DNA of 64,000 nucleotides from Clostridium sp. Ade.TY (GTDB lineage: Bacteria; Bacillota; Clostridia; Clostridiales; Clostridiaceae), in NCBI RefSeq assembly GCF_000498355.1, contig NZ_AVSV01000029.1, positions 1 through 64,000 on the forward strand, written 5' to 3'. This document shows positions 8,705 to 17,675 of this stretch, one piece after another. The notes below the pieces were generated by a model. It saw only the letters and a program-made list of their open reading frames with translations. It ran no database searches and had not been told where the DNA came from. The stretch's first letter is position 1. Each line of letters begins with the position of its first letter. Position numbers and translations under genes: made by a program.

Positions 8705-8747
8705 CCTCTTTAAATATATAAAAATAATATTTATATATTTAAAGAAG
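8705..8747 (-). terminator. Terminator of the first SdpI-like gene
   Basis: On the minus strand CTTCTTTAAATATATAA, short loop, TTATATATTTAAAGAGG, then ATTTTTT. It resembles the terminator after the second SdpI-like gene (9411-9450). Confidence 0.75.
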
Positions 8748-8760
8748 TATAATTTAATTT

Positions 8761-9105
8761 TTAATTATAAAATTTTTCTTTTAATTTTCTTTCAATTAAA
8801 AACATTGGAATCATTAAGGAAATTACTTCAACACCCATATTTATAATAGATAAATACTCTGGTCTTACTGGAATTAATATTTTATTAAATACTATAAAAA
8901 TAAAAAGTACAATTCCAACCTTCATCCAATATTCTCCACAAAGTGTATTAGCATATCTCCAAGTTTCAATAGATTTAATTGCTCTTTTAGTTCTATACCC
9001 CAATCCACTATTCATGTCCTTAAGCGGATTTTTATAAAGCATATAACCAACAGCTATCATAGTTAATGGAATTAATAAATCTGTAACCCAAAAGAAAATC
9101 TTCAT
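8761..9105 (-). CDS. SdpI/YhfL family membrane protein, copy 1
   Basis: This small membrane protein (114 residues) has three or four hydrophobic segments and the SdpI family block YRTKRAIKSIETWRYANTLC (about 38-57). SdpI in B. subtilis gives immunity to the SDP toxin, but most family members have no known toxin partner and none is visible here. The start is the ATG at 9105, because GGGAGGG is the ribosome binding site and overlaps an upstream in-frame ATG at 9120. About 60% of residues look shared with the next gene, so the two are paralogues. Confidence 0.8.
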   Translation of the reverse strand: MKIFFWVTDLLIPLTMIAVGYMLYKNPLKDMNSGLGYRTKRAIKSIETWRYANTLCGEYWMKVGIVLFIFIVFNKILIPVRPEYLSIINMGVEVISLMIPMFLIERKLKEKFYN

Positions 9106-9410
9106 AGTTTTCCCTCCCATAAATAAATTTTATTTTATAATTTATTTTTATTCTCATTTACTCTTCCATAAACACATATAATATTTATTTTTTAATTAGC
9201 TAAAATAATTTTATTACTTATTCCTAGTTAATAGAAATCATTTACAAGGAATATATTTATTGATAACTACTATACATAAATCTATTTTCTTTATATTTTT
9301 TGAATATATTACTTTATTTTCCTTTATTATAAACTTTATTTATAATAAAATTAATGAACGTTTATTAAATTAATTATTAATTATTAAACGGTAATATTTA
9401 TAAAAAAATT

Positions 9411-9450
9411 ACCTTCTCAAGTATATAAATACTTATATACTTAAGAAGGT
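9411..9450 (-). terminator. Terminator of the second SdpI-like gene
   Basis: On the minus strand ACCTTCTTAAGTATATAA, loop, TTATATACTTGAGAAGGT, then AATTTTTTTA. The gap 9121-9471 holds nothing else recognisable. Confidence 0.75.
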
Positions 9451-9471
9451 ATAACTTAATTATAATATTTA

Positions 9472-9816
9472 CTAACTATGAAATTTATCTTTTAACTTCT
9501 TTTCTATTATAAAAATCGGAATTATTAAAGCACCAATTCCAATAACCATATTTATAAGTGATAAATTTTCTGGTTTCATTGGTACTAATAATTTATCAAT
9601 TACTACTATCATTAAAACTATTAATCCAATCTTTATCCAGTATAATCCGCAAAGTGTATTGGCATATTTCCATGCCTTAATAGATTGCTTAGATCTCCTT
9701 GTTCTATATCCATATAAACCATTTATATCTTTAGGTGGATTCTTATATAAAATATAGCCCATTATTATCATAGTTAATGGAATTAATAAATCTGTAACCC
9801 AAAAGAAACTCTCCAT
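9472..9816 (-). CDS. SdpI/YhfL family membrane protein, copy 2
   Basis: This is the paralogue of the preceding gene (114 residues). It has the same opening FFWVTDLLIPLTMI, the family block YRTRRSKQSIKAWKYANTLC, and a closing IIEKKLKDKF. The start is set at the ATG at 9816, preceded by the GGGGGG ribosome binding site that includes the in-frame ATG at 9831. Each copy has its own terminator of similar design, so the duplicated unit was the gene together with its terminator. The function is unknown; a role in resistance to a membrane-active peptide would be by analogy only. Confidence 0.8.
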   Translation of the reverse strand: MESFFWVTDLLIPLTMIIMGYILYKNPPKDINGLYGYRTRRSKQSIKAWKYANTLCGLYWIKIGLIVLMIVVIDKLLVPMKPENLSLINMVIGIGALIIPIFIIEKKLKDKFHS

Positions 9817-9885
9817 TATTTTACCCCCCATAAATTTTCTCTATATAAATTTATTATATAATAACTTTCAAATTAATGTAAATTT

Positions 9886-11298
9886 CTATTCTAACTCTGT
9901 TTCATAAACTTTATTATTCTTATCTCTAAAATATAATATTGAACTTATAAACCCTACAAATAAAATTACTACTCCAACAAAAAATGTAAAACTAAATCCT
10001 TTTGAAAAAGCTAATGCTACATTATCTCTACTAACACTTTCAAATAAATTTAAATAAGAATCTCTCTTCATAACCATTAAACTTACAAAAAGTGATAATC
10101 CCATAGCTGCTGATATTTGTTGAACTGTATTTATTATTGCAGTCCCATGAGGATATTCTTTTGGCTTTAATTGATTTAAACTATTAGTTTGAGATGATGT
10201 CATAACAAAAGGCATTCCTATATTTAAAACACAAAGAATTACAATTATATTTATATAACTTGTATTAACTGAAACCATAGACAACATAAAGAAACATACT
10301 GTAAGAATAATAAACCCTATCCTTACAACATTTTTAGCTCCAAATCTATCATATATATTACCTGTTATTATTGATGTTATAGCATTTATTATACCTGCTG
10401 GAAATATAGCCATACCAACTTGAAGTGGTGTTAAATGGTACATTCCCTCTAAGTACATAGGAATAACTACTAAAGTCTCAAATAAAGTCATCATTGACAT
10501 CATTATAAAAATTACACCAATTGAATATTTTTTATTCTTTAACACTTTTAAATCAAGCATAGGTTCATTTAATTTAAATTGTCTTTTAGAAAATAATACT
10601 AGTGATACAATTCCTATTACAAAAAATATTAAACATGTCTTACTTCCAAGAAGACTAAATCCCATAATTATTCCACCAAATCCTGATGTTGAAAATATAA
10701 TTGATATTATATCTATACTAGGATTAGTGCATTCTGTTACTTCTTCTAAAAATTTATATCCACAAATTATAGCAATTAATATTAAAGGAACTTCTATTAT
10801 AAATAAATAACGCCATGATAAAGCTTGTATTATTATTCCTGATATTGTTGGTGCAATTGATGGTGCAAATAATATTACAAATAATCCAAGACCTACAGCA
10901 GCCCCTCTTTTTTCTGGTGGATTTATTACTACAATTGTATTCATCATTATTGGAACTAACATTCCTGTACCAGTAGCTTGTACTAATCTACCTATTAGTA
11001 AAATATTAAAATTTGGTGCTATTGCTGCAATTATTGTTCCAATCAAACATAAAAGCATTGCCCCTAAATATAATTTCTTTAAAGTAAATTTTTGAATTAA
11101 AAATGCAGTTACTGGAACTAATATACCAATAACAAGTAAATATCCTGTACTTAACCATTGTATAGTTTGTGCTGAAACATTTAATTCTTCCATAAGCTTT
11201 GGAAGTGCAACATTAACTATAGTTTCATTAAATAATGCTAAAAATCCTCCAAATAGGAGAACCCCCATAATTTTAATAACTTTTTCTTTTGATATCAT
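9886..11298 (-). CDS. MFS multidrug exporter, DHA2 family (EmrB/LmrB-like)
   Basis: The 470-residue protein has about 14 membrane segments. The motifs are NETIVNVALPKLMEELN in the first helix (DHA2 motif D1, normally LDxTIVNVALP), the loop-2 region, and GAAVGLGLFVILFAPSIAPTISG (motif C of drug/proton antiporters). Such proteins export drugs or toxic organic compounds using the proton gradient. An LmrA-type operator lies at 11318-11338, directly before its AAAAGGAG ribosome binding site. The repressor gene lies upstream in the same orientation with its own terminator between, so the two are separately transcribed from matching operators. Confidence 0.88.
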   Translation of the reverse strand: MISKEKVIKIMGVLLFGGFLALFNETIVNVALPKLMEELNVSAQTIQWLSTGYLLVIGILVPVTAFLIQKFTLKKLYLGAMLLCLIGTIIAAIAPNFNILLIGRLVQATGTGMLVPIMMNTIVVINPPEKRGAAVGLGLFVILFAPSIAPTISGIIIQALSWRYLFIIEVPLILIAIICGYKFLEEVTECTNPSIDIISIIFSTSGFGGIIMGFSLLGSKTCLIFFVIGIVSLVLFSKRQFKLNEPMLDLKVLKNKKYSIGVIFIMMSMMTLFETLVVIPMYLEGMYHLTPLQVGMAIFPAGIINAITSIITGNIYDRFGAKNVVRIGFIILTVCFFMLSMVSVNTSYINIIVILCVLNIGMPFVMTSSQTNSLNQLKPKEYPHGTAIINTVQQISAAMGLSLFVSLMVMKRDSYLNLFESVSRDNVALAFSKGFSFTFFVGVVILFVGFISSILYFRDKNNKVYETELE

Positions 11299-11317
11299 AA
11301 AAAACTCCTTTTAAAAT

Positions 11318-11338
11318 AATTAGACCAGTCTATATAAT
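11318..11338. promoter_or_regulatory. LmrA/YxaF-type operator before the MFS gene
   Basis: The core is TAGACCAGTCTA (inverted halves TAGAC and GTCTA) followed by TATAAT. It resembles the box bound by B. subtilis LmrA/YxaF. A related site lies before the regulator gene at 12010-12030. Confidence 0.65.
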
Positions 11339-11349
11339 TTTTAGAAAAA

Positions 11350-11373
11350 TAATAAAGGGATTTCCCCTTATTA
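11350..11373 (-). terminator. Terminator of the TetR gene
   Basis: On the minus strand TAATAAGGG, loop GAAAT, CCCTTTATTA, then a T-run. Confidence 0.8.
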
Positions 11374-11414
11374 TAAAATCTTTTATGTAAACTTTAATTA
11401 AGTAAAATATTATT

Positions 11415-11993
11415 TTACTTTATGTATTGATTGATTATTGCTTTAATATTATCTTTAACTAATATAAGAGAACTGTTATCCTTTTTAGTTAATGCCATCA
11501 CTATAGCACCTTCTATCATTATCTGAATTATTTTACTTAAATTTTTAGCATCTTCTATACTTATATTAAGTTCTTTAAGCCTTTCTTCATAAAGACTTTC
11601 CCATTCTTTAAACGTTTCGGCACAAGCTTCTCTTAAAATTTCATTTGTTTGTGAAGCTTCTAATGCTAACAAACTTACAGTTACACCTTTTACTATTTCT
11701 TCTCTATTTATTATGTCAGAAACATTTAATATAACCTTTTCAATTCCTTCTATTGGATCTTTTGTCTTAAATAAATTTTCTCTTATTTCTTCTCTTACAG
11801 AATTTTTAACTACTTCAATTGCTTCTAATGCCAACTCTTCTTTTCCATTTGGAAAATAATAATAAAGTGATCCCTTTGGAGATTCACTCCTTTTAAGTAT
11901 AGCGTTTAATCCTGTTGCATGATAACCATTTGAAAAAAACATTTCTGATGCTGTTTTTAATATTTTTTCTCTTGTATCTATTTTATTTGCCAT
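11415..11993 (-). CDS. TetR/AcrR family repressor, LmrA/YxaF type
   Basis: The 192-residue regulator has an N-terminal TetR helix-turn-helix (REKILKTASEMFFSNGYHATG, then the recognition part SPKGSLYYYFPNGKEEL, about 8-53). Its C-terminal domain is of the LmrA/YxaF type, where the SPKGSLYYYFPNGKEEL wording is characteristic. It probably represses itself and the downstream DHA2 exporter, since TAGACC-type boxes lie before both. The natural inducer is unknown. Confidence 0.88.
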   Translation of the reverse strand: MANKIDTREKILKTASEMFFSNGYHATGLNAILKRSESPKGSLYYYFPNGKEELALEAIEVVKNSVREEIRENLFKTKDPIEGIEKVILNVSDIINREEIVKGVTVSLLALEASQTNEILREACAETFKEWESLYEERLKELNISIEDAKNLSKIIQIMIEGAIVMALTKKDNSSLILVKDNIKAIINQYIK

Positions 11994-12009
11994 AATATCT
12001 CTCCTAATA

Positions 12010-12030
12010 ATTATAACGATTGGTCTATAT
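12010..12030. promoter_or_regulatory. LmrA/YxaF-type operator before the TetR gene
   Basis: On the minus strand ATATAGACCAATCGTTATAA, sharing TAGACCA-TC with the site at 11318-11338. It lies about 20 bp before the regulator start. Autoregulation is inferred. Confidence 0.55.
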
Positions 12031-12072
12031 ATAAAATACTTTCTAATAGTATAATTGTCAACTAATAAAATT

Positions 12073-12186
12073 TTAAAGAAGAGTCAATAAAGCATCTATT
12101 AATTGAAGAATTATAGTTTTAATATTTTTTGTAGGTCCAGCATACTGAATATCCCTTAATTTTTCAGTTAATTTTTTAAAATCCAT
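12073..12186 (-). CDS. Small protein of unknown function (37 aa)
   Basis: A 37-codon frame begins MDFKKLTEKLRDIQYAGPTK and ends with a hydrophobic leucine-rich tail (IILQLIDALLTLL). It has a strong ribosome binding site, GAGGTGA, 5 bases before the ATG. It lies 30 bp downstream of the 86-residue membrane protein and may be in one operon with it. The amphipathic-plus-hydrophobic layout is compatible with a membrane-associated peptide. No family is recognised. Confidence 0.5.
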   Translation of the reverse strand: MDFKKLTEKLRDIQYAGPTKNIKTIILQLIDALLTLL

Positions 12187-12216
12187 ATAATCACCTCAAA
12201 ATATTATTTACTAAAT

Positions 12217-12477
12217 CTATTTATATTTTCCTAATGTATCATTTTTATTTATTAATAATGCTATCATCAAAATTATTGGAAATACTATAAACCAAACTTT
12301 TCTTGTAAATATAGCTATTGTGTATCCAATAATCAAAAATAATATAGCTATAAAGTTCCTTATTATCTGACCCTTATCCTCAAATTTAAATAATTTTTTA
12401 AATGAATTAAATAATAATACTCCATATATAATTCCTAAAACTAAATATAAATATATTTCAAGTAATTGTTTTTCCAC
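12217..12477 (-). CDS. Small membrane protein of unknown function (86 aa)
   Basis: The 86-residue protein has three hydrophobic segments (about 5-25, 40-55 and 60-78), with charged loops KKLFKFEDKGQIIRN and a lysine-rich end. The ribosome binding site is AGGAGG. No family is recognised. It is first in a possible two-gene unit with the 37-residue frame downstream. Confidence 0.6.
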   Translation of the reverse strand: MEKQLLEIYLYLVLGIIYGVLLFNSFKKLFKFEDKGQIIRNFIAILFLIIGYTIAIFTRKVWFIVFPIILMIALLINKNDTLGKYK

Positions 12478-12573
12478 ATTATCCTCCTGGTATTTTTTAC
12501 TATTTTTATTAATTATACCTAATTAAATTAGTTTTTTAATGAACTTTATTTAAAGAAACTATTAAGTAAAAAA

Positions 12574-12600
12574 ATTAGAGAGCTATAAAAACTCTCTAAT
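12574..12600 (-). terminator. Terminator of the alpha-glucosidase gene
   Basis: On the minus strand ATTAGAGAG, loop, CTCTCTAAT, then TTTTTT. Confidence 0.85.
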
Positions 12601-12619
12601 TAAAATACAATTAATACCA

Positions 12620-14266
<1,647 letters not shown>

Positions 14267-14509
14267 TTACTTAAACTATATTTTAAAATAATGCTTATCT
14301 TATATAAAATTTTATAACTTTAAATTAAACATTTACTTAAAACATAACCTATACTTTATTTTTTATAATTGTATTATAAAATCTTATTTTAATTATTTCT
14401 TACGAATTATTGATTTAAAATTACGTTATTTTGACTTTTATATTTAAAACATTATTTAAATAAATATAACACTTATAACCTAAATTATTTACAAAATATA
14501 TCTTTTTAC

Positions 14510-14600
14510 ATAAAAAAGCCTTTATAGACAAATAATTTTATCTATAAAGGCTTTTTTGAAATTATATTATTTTAAATAATCTTCAATTGCTTTTATTATA
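14510..14600. repeat. 91-bp direct repeat, copy A (terminator plus hydrolase 3' end)
   Basis: This copy matches 16498-16588 at 89 of 91 positions by eye, in the same orientation. It holds a strong hairpin (AGCCTTTATAGA ... TCTATAAAGGCTTTTTT) and the last codons of the alpha/beta hydrolase. The ohrR, MBL and gpx genes lie between the copies. The stretch 14252-14509 before it holds nothing recognisable. Confidence 0.9.
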
Positions 14601-14635
14601 ATCTTTCCTTTTATTAAACTATCACAAATAACTTA
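14567..14635 (-). pseudogene. Remnant of an alpha/beta hydrolase 3' end
   Basis: On the minus strand the end reads IIIKAIEDYLK then stop, equal to the C-terminus (DIIKAIEDYLK) of the hydrolase at 16555-17166. Similarity fades upstream beyond about 14635, with small differences and a one-base length change near 14600. No start or upstream part remains. It is a fossil of duplication. Confidence 0.7.
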
Positions 14636-14645
14636 AGTCTTTTAT

Positions 14646-15077
14646 TTAATCCAATATTTTTATTAATTCATCTAAATTTTCTTTAAGCTTCAATAACTTT
14701 TCTTTTGGAAGTCCAACTGAACAAAATAATTTCATTGGAACATCGCTAACCTTCTCTTTAAGTTCCATACCTTTTTCAGTAACTTCCACAATAACAATTC
14801 TATCATCTTCAATATCTCTGTATTTTTTTATAAGCTCCATACCTTCTAATTTTTTAAGAAGAGGAGTTAGTGTTCCAGAATCTAAATGTAGTTTTTTACC
14901 TATATCCTTAACACTTATATTTTTATATTCCCATATTACAAGCATTGTTATGTATTGAGTGTATGTTAAATTATATTTACTTAATATTGGTTTATATCTT
15001 TTTATTACTTCCCTTGATGCAGCATATAAACTAAAACATACTTGATTATCTAATTTTAACGTATCTTTCTTATCCAT
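14646..15077 (-). CDS. OhrR-type MarR family peroxide-sensing repressor
   Basis: The 143-residue winged-helix regulator opens with KLDNQVCFSLYAASREVIKRYKPIL. Its Cys14 matches the peroxide-sensing cysteine of B. subtilis OhrR, and Tyr28 and Tyr39 match the tyrosines that hydrogen-bond to it. The wing region DIEDDRIVIVEVTEKG is intact. A second cysteine (LFCSVG) lies in the C-terminal part, as in two-cysteine OhrR proteins. OhrR is normally paired with ohr; here the likely targets are gpx and an MBL-fold gene, because the same 22-bp element lies before both ohrR and gpx. Confidence 0.85.
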   Translation of the reverse strand: MDKKDTLKLDNQVCFSLYAASREVIKRYKPILSKYNLTYTQYITMLVIWEYKNISVKDIGKKLHLDSGTLTPLLKKLEGMELIKKYRDIEDDRIVIVEVTEKGMELKEKVSDVPMKLFCSVGLPKEKLLKLKENLDELIKILD

Positions 15078-15101
15078 GAACTTTCACCATAATTAATCTT
15101 T

Positions 15102-15123
15102 CTAAATTTAATTTTATACAATT
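15102..15123. promoter_or_regulatory. Putative OhrR operator before ohrR
   Basis: This 22-bp AT-rich element (CTAAATTTAATT, then TTATACAATT) is identical to the start of the element at 16422-16453 before gpx. Confidence 0.6.
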
Positions 15124-15159
15124 ATTATGCTATTATCTTTTAATTTATATGTCAACATT

Positions 15160-15906
15160 CTATAACTTCATTATTTTATTTAATTTTAATGATTCTATAC
15201 TTTCTTCTGTATGTGTTCCTAAATAAACTGTATCATTTTCTTTAATAAATTCTCTTACTTTATTTAAAGTATTTTTAGCTAATTCTAAATCTTCAAAAAC
15301 AACTGAAAGTTTATTTTTTCTCAATGCCTCATCTGTATAAGTTACATCTCCATAGAACATATAATATTTATTATCATATTCTAATATAGCAATTGAATTT
15401 CCCTTTGTATGTCCATAAGCAGGAAGCATATATAATCCGTCTAAGATTTTTTCACTTTCACTAAAATTTTTATATTTTCCATCTTTAAAATTAACCTTTA
15501 TTATATTATCTCCATCTAACTCCATATCTTCTGCTTCTATTTCTGATATATATATTTTTGCATTTTTAAACATTCGTAATTCTCCAGTATGATCTGGATG
15601 TTTATGAGTTACTATAACCTTATCTATGTCTTCAACTTCATATCCTAAGCCATTTAAAGCCTCTAAAAAACTTTGAATATATTCTCCTGGATATATCATC
15701 TGACCTTCCTTTTTTTCTTGTTCTTTAATTTCCATTGGAAGTCCTGTATCTATTAATATAACCTCATTCCCTGTATCTATCAAATAATTTTGTAAACTTG
15801 ATTTATATTTTTTATTTAAATTTATTCCTTCTTTTCCTGAACCTCCAAAAGCAAACCCTTCTGTTAAATATCCACCTTTATAAAATTGTAGTGCTTTAAT
15901 TTTCAT
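15160..15906 (-). CDS. MBL-fold metallohydrolase (lactonase-like)
   Basis: The 248-residue cytoplasmic protein has the metallo-beta-lactamase zinc motif HKHPDH (101-106), further ligands in AYGHTKGN and FYGDVTY, and the final THTEE. The order and length resemble the AiiA-type N-acyl homoserine lactonase branch, but other MBL hydrolases are equally possible. It starts 13 bp after the gpx stop and so shares its operon and likely OhrR control. The substrate is not known. Confidence 0.8.
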   Translation of the reverse strand: MKIKALQFYKGGYLTEGFAFGGSGKEGINLNKKYKSSLQNYLIDTGNEVILIDTGLPMEIKEQEKKEGQMIYPGEYIQSFLEALNGLGYEVEDIDKVIVTHKHPDHTGELRMFKNAKIYISEIEAEDMELDGDNIIKVNFKDGKYKNFSESEKILDGLYMLPAYGHTKGNSIAILEYDNKYYMFYGDVTYTDEALRKNKLSVVFEDLELAKNTLNKVREFIKENDTVYLGTHTEESIESLKLNKIMKL

Positions 15907-15919
15907 ATAACTCTCTCCT

Positions 15920-16396
15920 TTATTTTAATAATTTTTCTATATATTTTTTCATATTACTAGGCTTTGTAGTTGGTGAAAATCTATCTACTACATTACCTTC
16001 TCTATCTATTAAAAACTTAGTGAAATTCCATTTTATTTTTTTGCCCCAAATTCCACTTTTTTCATTTTTCAAAAATTTATATAATGGATGAGCACTGTCA
16101 TCATTTACATCTATCTTTTCAAACATTTTAAATGTAACTCCATAATTTAATTTACAGAAATTATTTATTTGTTCATTATTGTTTGGATCTTGATTTTTAA
16201 ATTGATTGCATGGAAAACCTAATATTTCGAAACCTTGCTCCTTATACTTTTTATATAAATTTTCTAATTCCTCAAATTGAGGTGTAAAACCACATTTACT
16301 TGCTGTATTAACTATAAGAACAACTTTTCCTTTATATTCTTTCATATTTATTTCTTTACCACTCATATCATTTGCTGAAAAATTATAAAAATTCAT
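15920..16396 (-). CDS. Glutathione peroxidase family protein (thiol peroxidase)
   Basis: The 158-residue enzyme reduces peroxides. The peroxidatic residue is Cys35 in [11 protein letters not shown] (cysteine rather than selenocysteine), followed by GFPCNQF with the resolving-type Cys and catalytic Gln, and [10 protein letters not shown] with the catalytic Trp-Asn. Clostridia usually lack glutathione, so thioredoxin is a more likely reductant (inference). The start is the ATG at 16396, preceded by AAAGGGGG; an in-frame start at 16441 would cover the operator. It is the first gene of the gpx-MBL unit. Confidence 0.9.
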   Translation of the reverse strand: MNFYNFSANDMSGKEINMKEYKGKVVLIVNTASKCGFTPQFEELENLYKKYKEQGFEILGFPCNQFKNQDPNNNEQINNFCKLNYGVTFKMFEKIDVNDDSAHPLYKFLKNEKSGIWGKKIKWNFTKFLIDREGNVVDRFSPTTKPSNMKKYIEKLLK

Positions 16397-16421
16397 TTTT
16401 TTACCCCCTTTATTAATTTTA

Positions 16422-16453
16422 CTAAATTTAATTTTATACAATTTAATTTAGTA
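16422..16453. promoter_or_regulatory. Putative OhrR operator before gpx
   Basis: The first 22 bp equal 15102-15123. The sequence continues TTAATTTAGTA, so the whole has inverted character (CTAAATT ... AATTTAG). TACAATTTAATT resembles the B. subtilis OhrR operator halves. Confidence 0.6.
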
Positions 16454-16497
16454 AAATCATATTAGCATTAAATTTTTACTATGTCAATTTTTTTATA

Positions 16498-16588
16498 ATA
16501 AAAAAGCCTTTATAGATAAATAAGTTTATCTATAAAGGCTTTTTTGAAATTATATTATTTTAAATAATCTTCAATTGCTTTTATTATA
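16498..16588. repeat. 91-bp direct repeat, copy B (terminator plus hydrolase 3' end)
   Basis: This copy belongs to the intact hydrolase gene (stop at 16555). It contains the gene's terminator, with arms AGCCTTTATAGATAAA and TTATCTATAAAGGCT followed by a T-run on either strand. Confidence 0.9.
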
Positions 16589-17166
16589 TCCATTTGTATT
16601 CTTAAACTATCAATTGGATCTTTTTCTATATTTAAAGCGTGGTTTGCACCTTCAAATTCTATTAATTTTTCTCCATTTAAATTAGCTATTTTATTTAAAT
16701 TTTCTTTTGTTAAAAGTGGATCTTTACTTCCAGTTATAACTAATGCATTTTCTTTAATTCCCATATTAACAGTTTTATCTATAGGACTTATATAAACATT
16801 TGTTATGTTGTATCCTTTTATATTTTCATTTAATACATTTTGTAAACAAGTTCCTATACTTTTACCTATTATAACTATATTTTTATAATTTGAATTTAAC
16901 ATTCTATTTACTTGCTCTAAAGTTTCTTTTGCAGCTATATCAAATTCTTTAGCTACATCAAAAGATTTTCTTACAGCTTGGAATCCATATTCAATTTTCA
17001 TTAAATCATAACCTAATTTTAATACTAATTCACTAGCATATTCTAATGTTACTCTATCTAAAGTATATCCTATTCCAGGTAATACTATAGCCAAAGTTTC
17101 ACTTCCTTGCTTAACTGAAAGTGGTTTTAGTTCTACTCCCCAATATGAATTAATTACATTATTCAT
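16555..17166 (-). CDS. Alpha/beta hydrolase family protein
   Basis: The 203-residue protein has an alpha/beta hydrolase layout: early strand LAIVLPGIGYTLDR, nucleophile elbow IIGKSIGT (Ser at about 102), acid in VITGSKDPLLT, and histidine in EFEGANHALN. It is a small cytoplasmic esterase or lipase-like enzyme of unknown substrate. Its last 11 codons and terminator are duplicated at 14510-14600, beyond the peroxide cassette. Confidence 0.8.
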   Translation of the reverse strand: MNNVINSYWGVELKPLSVKQGSETLAIVLPGIGYTLDRVTLEYASELVLKLGYDLMKIEYGFQAVRKSFDVAKEFDIAAKETLEQVNRMLNSNYKNIVIIGKSIGTCLQNVLNENIKGYNITNVYISPIDKTVNMGIKENALVITGSKDPLLTKENLNKIANLNGEKLIEFEGANHALNIEKDPIDSLRIQMDIIKAIEDYLK

Positions 17167-17219
17167 AACCTCATCTTCTTTCTTTTTTATTTCTTTTATA
17201 TATAAATATAATTTATGTT

Positions 17220-17675
17220 TTATCTTTTTACAATTTTTTGGTTTGATGTTGCAAGCTTTACATCATAATATATATTATTTTCTACTTTTAAACCTTCTTC
17301 ATATCTTCCAAACTTAAAATATATATTTTTCAAACTATATAAATCAGGAAATTTAAGTTTAAACTCTTCTTCATTAAGGCCAGAATAAATTATTACTTTA
17401 AGCTCTTTATTTATAGCAGAATTTACAAGTTCTCTAAGCTCATTTGGTTGAAGTGACCATTCAAGTCCAGCAAGTATTATTCCTTCATTAAAAGGATTTT
17501 TTATTACCTCATCAAGTATTTCTTCTGAATCCATTTCTATTGTAGGTAAATTTTTCAAATGCTGATTAAAACAGCCCTTACAGTTAAACTTACAGTCTAC
17601 TGCACATATTAATGCTCCCATAAAAGGTGCATCTTCAACTCTTTCATGAACTATTCCCTTTGTTTTTATAATCAT
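17220..17675 (-). CDS. nrdG: Anaerobic ribonucleotide reductase activase (radical SAM, NrdG)
   Basis: The 151-residue radical SAM protein uses S-adenosylmethionine and a 4Fe-4S cluster to install the glycyl radical on NrdD. The cluster motif is CX3CX2C at Cys28, Cys32 and Cys35 (CKFNCKGC), later than usual because of the N-terminal stretch IVHERVEDAPFMGALICAV. Length is typical of NrdG. It overlaps the nrdD stop by 4 bp, so translation is coupled. Confidence 0.88.
   Translation of the reverse strand: MIIKTKGIVHERVEDAPFMGALICAVDCKFNCKGCFNQHLKNLPTIEMDSEEILDEVIKNPFNEGIILAGLEWSLQPNELRELVNSAINKELKVIIYSGLNEEEFKLKFPDLYSLKNIYFKFGRYEEGLKVENNIYYDVKLATSNQKIVKR

Noticed and set aside
14510-16588. Insertion sequence or composite transposon
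   Set aside because: The flanking repeats are direct and are explained by a gene tail and terminator; there is no transposase, inverted ends or target duplication.
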